From: Entrophospora sp. SA101
Taxonomy: Eukaryota > Glomeromycota > Glomeromycetes > Entrophosporales > Entrophosporaceae
Assembly (NCBI GenBank): GCA_958430865.1
Contig: CAUDNR010004425.1
Location: 25,720 to 45,698, forward strand
DNA length: 19,979 nt
Reading direction: 5' to 3'
The notes below the pieces were generated by a model, which saw nothing but the letters and a program-made list of their open reading frames with translations, had not been told where the DNA came from and did no database searches. The position numbers and the translations under genes are program-made. This document shows, one piece after another, positions 19,903-19,979 of the stretch; position 1 is the stretch's first letter, and each line of letters opens with the position of its first letter.

Positions 19903-19979
19903 TACAGTGTGTTACAAAAAAAATTGGCCAAATTTAGATGTGATCTGAAACACGATAACTTTTTATTCATGTAAACAAA
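19903..19979 (+). mobile_element. Possible Tc1/mariner terminus at window edge
   Basis: TA followed by CAGTGTGTTACAAAAAAAA, then ATTGGCC and a later CACGATAACTTTTTATTC, resembles the terminal inverted repeat of Tc1/mariner elements inserted at a TA. The rest of the element, if present, lies beyond the window. Confidence 0.4.

Larger units (their letters stand above)
18691..19979. other. AT-rich right-end intergenic region
   Basis: No gene is apparent. Beyond the repeats listed separately it contains AT-rich filler. The words CAGTGAATCTCAATG (about 19499) and CAGTAAAACCACTC (19760) recall pogo-like transposon ends, but I could not pair them. Confidence 0.5.

Noticed and set aside
1..19979. 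CRISPR arrays, tRNA or rRNA genes
   Set aside because: No regularly spaced direct repeats with unique spacers, no tRNA cloverleaf or rRNA core sequence noticed on either strand.

Overview
The window is AT-rich eukaryotic nuclear DNA, almost certainly from an early-diverging fungus. I favour a Glomeromycotina (arbuscular mycorrhizal) genome. Reasons: the GATA factor carries the fungal AreA/GAT1-type N-terminal block, the genes have short AT-rich GT-AG introns, poly-Asn/Gln/His tracts are long, there is a Myb/SANT multi-repeat gene, and small inverted-repeat elements lie in decayed genes. Another AT-rich fungal lineage, such as anaerobic gut fungi, cannot be excluded from sequence alone.

Layout. 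1-1098 is a patchwork: an inverted copy of the 3' half of the GATA gene joined to a fragment of UTP15. 1099-4513 is mostly non-coding, with microsatellites, palindromes and weak coding remnants. 4514-7577 (+) is a four-exon gene for a two-zinc-finger GATA factor (845 aa after splicing). 7952-11223 (+) is a UTP15 gene (SSU processome / UtpA subunit), reconstructed as ten exons and 525 aa; inside it a 767-bp tandem duplication repeats exons 2-4. On the minus strand, convergent with UTP15, is a gene for an array of about eleven Myb/SANT-like repeats. It exists twice because 2363 bp (end of UTP15 plus most of the Myb gene) is tandemly duplicated: 13731-15782 is the fuller copy, 11368-13308 a 5'-truncated chimeric copy.

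15982-18214 (+) is a decayed multi-exon gene for an unrecognised protein with a coiled-coil C-terminal part. Its exons can be followed by matching splice phases, and three short inverted-repeat elements with about 8-bp target duplications sit in or beside it. 18289-18690 (-) holds another unrecognised coding remnant. The rest of the right end is AT-rich, with a pentanucleotide hairpin and, at the edge, what looks like the terminus of a Tc1/mariner-like element.

The most notable signal is structural. Three nearly identical duplications (one inverted, two tandem) affect the same three neighbouring genes with breakpoints of 0-7 bp homology. Either this locus had a recent replication-based rearrangement, or the assembly is chimeric (for example from whole-genome amplification). 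The sequence alone cannot decide. The three main genes are not an obvious pathway: one is a probable nitrogen-type GATA regulator, one a ribosome-biogenesis factor, one a probable DNA-binding or chromatin protein.
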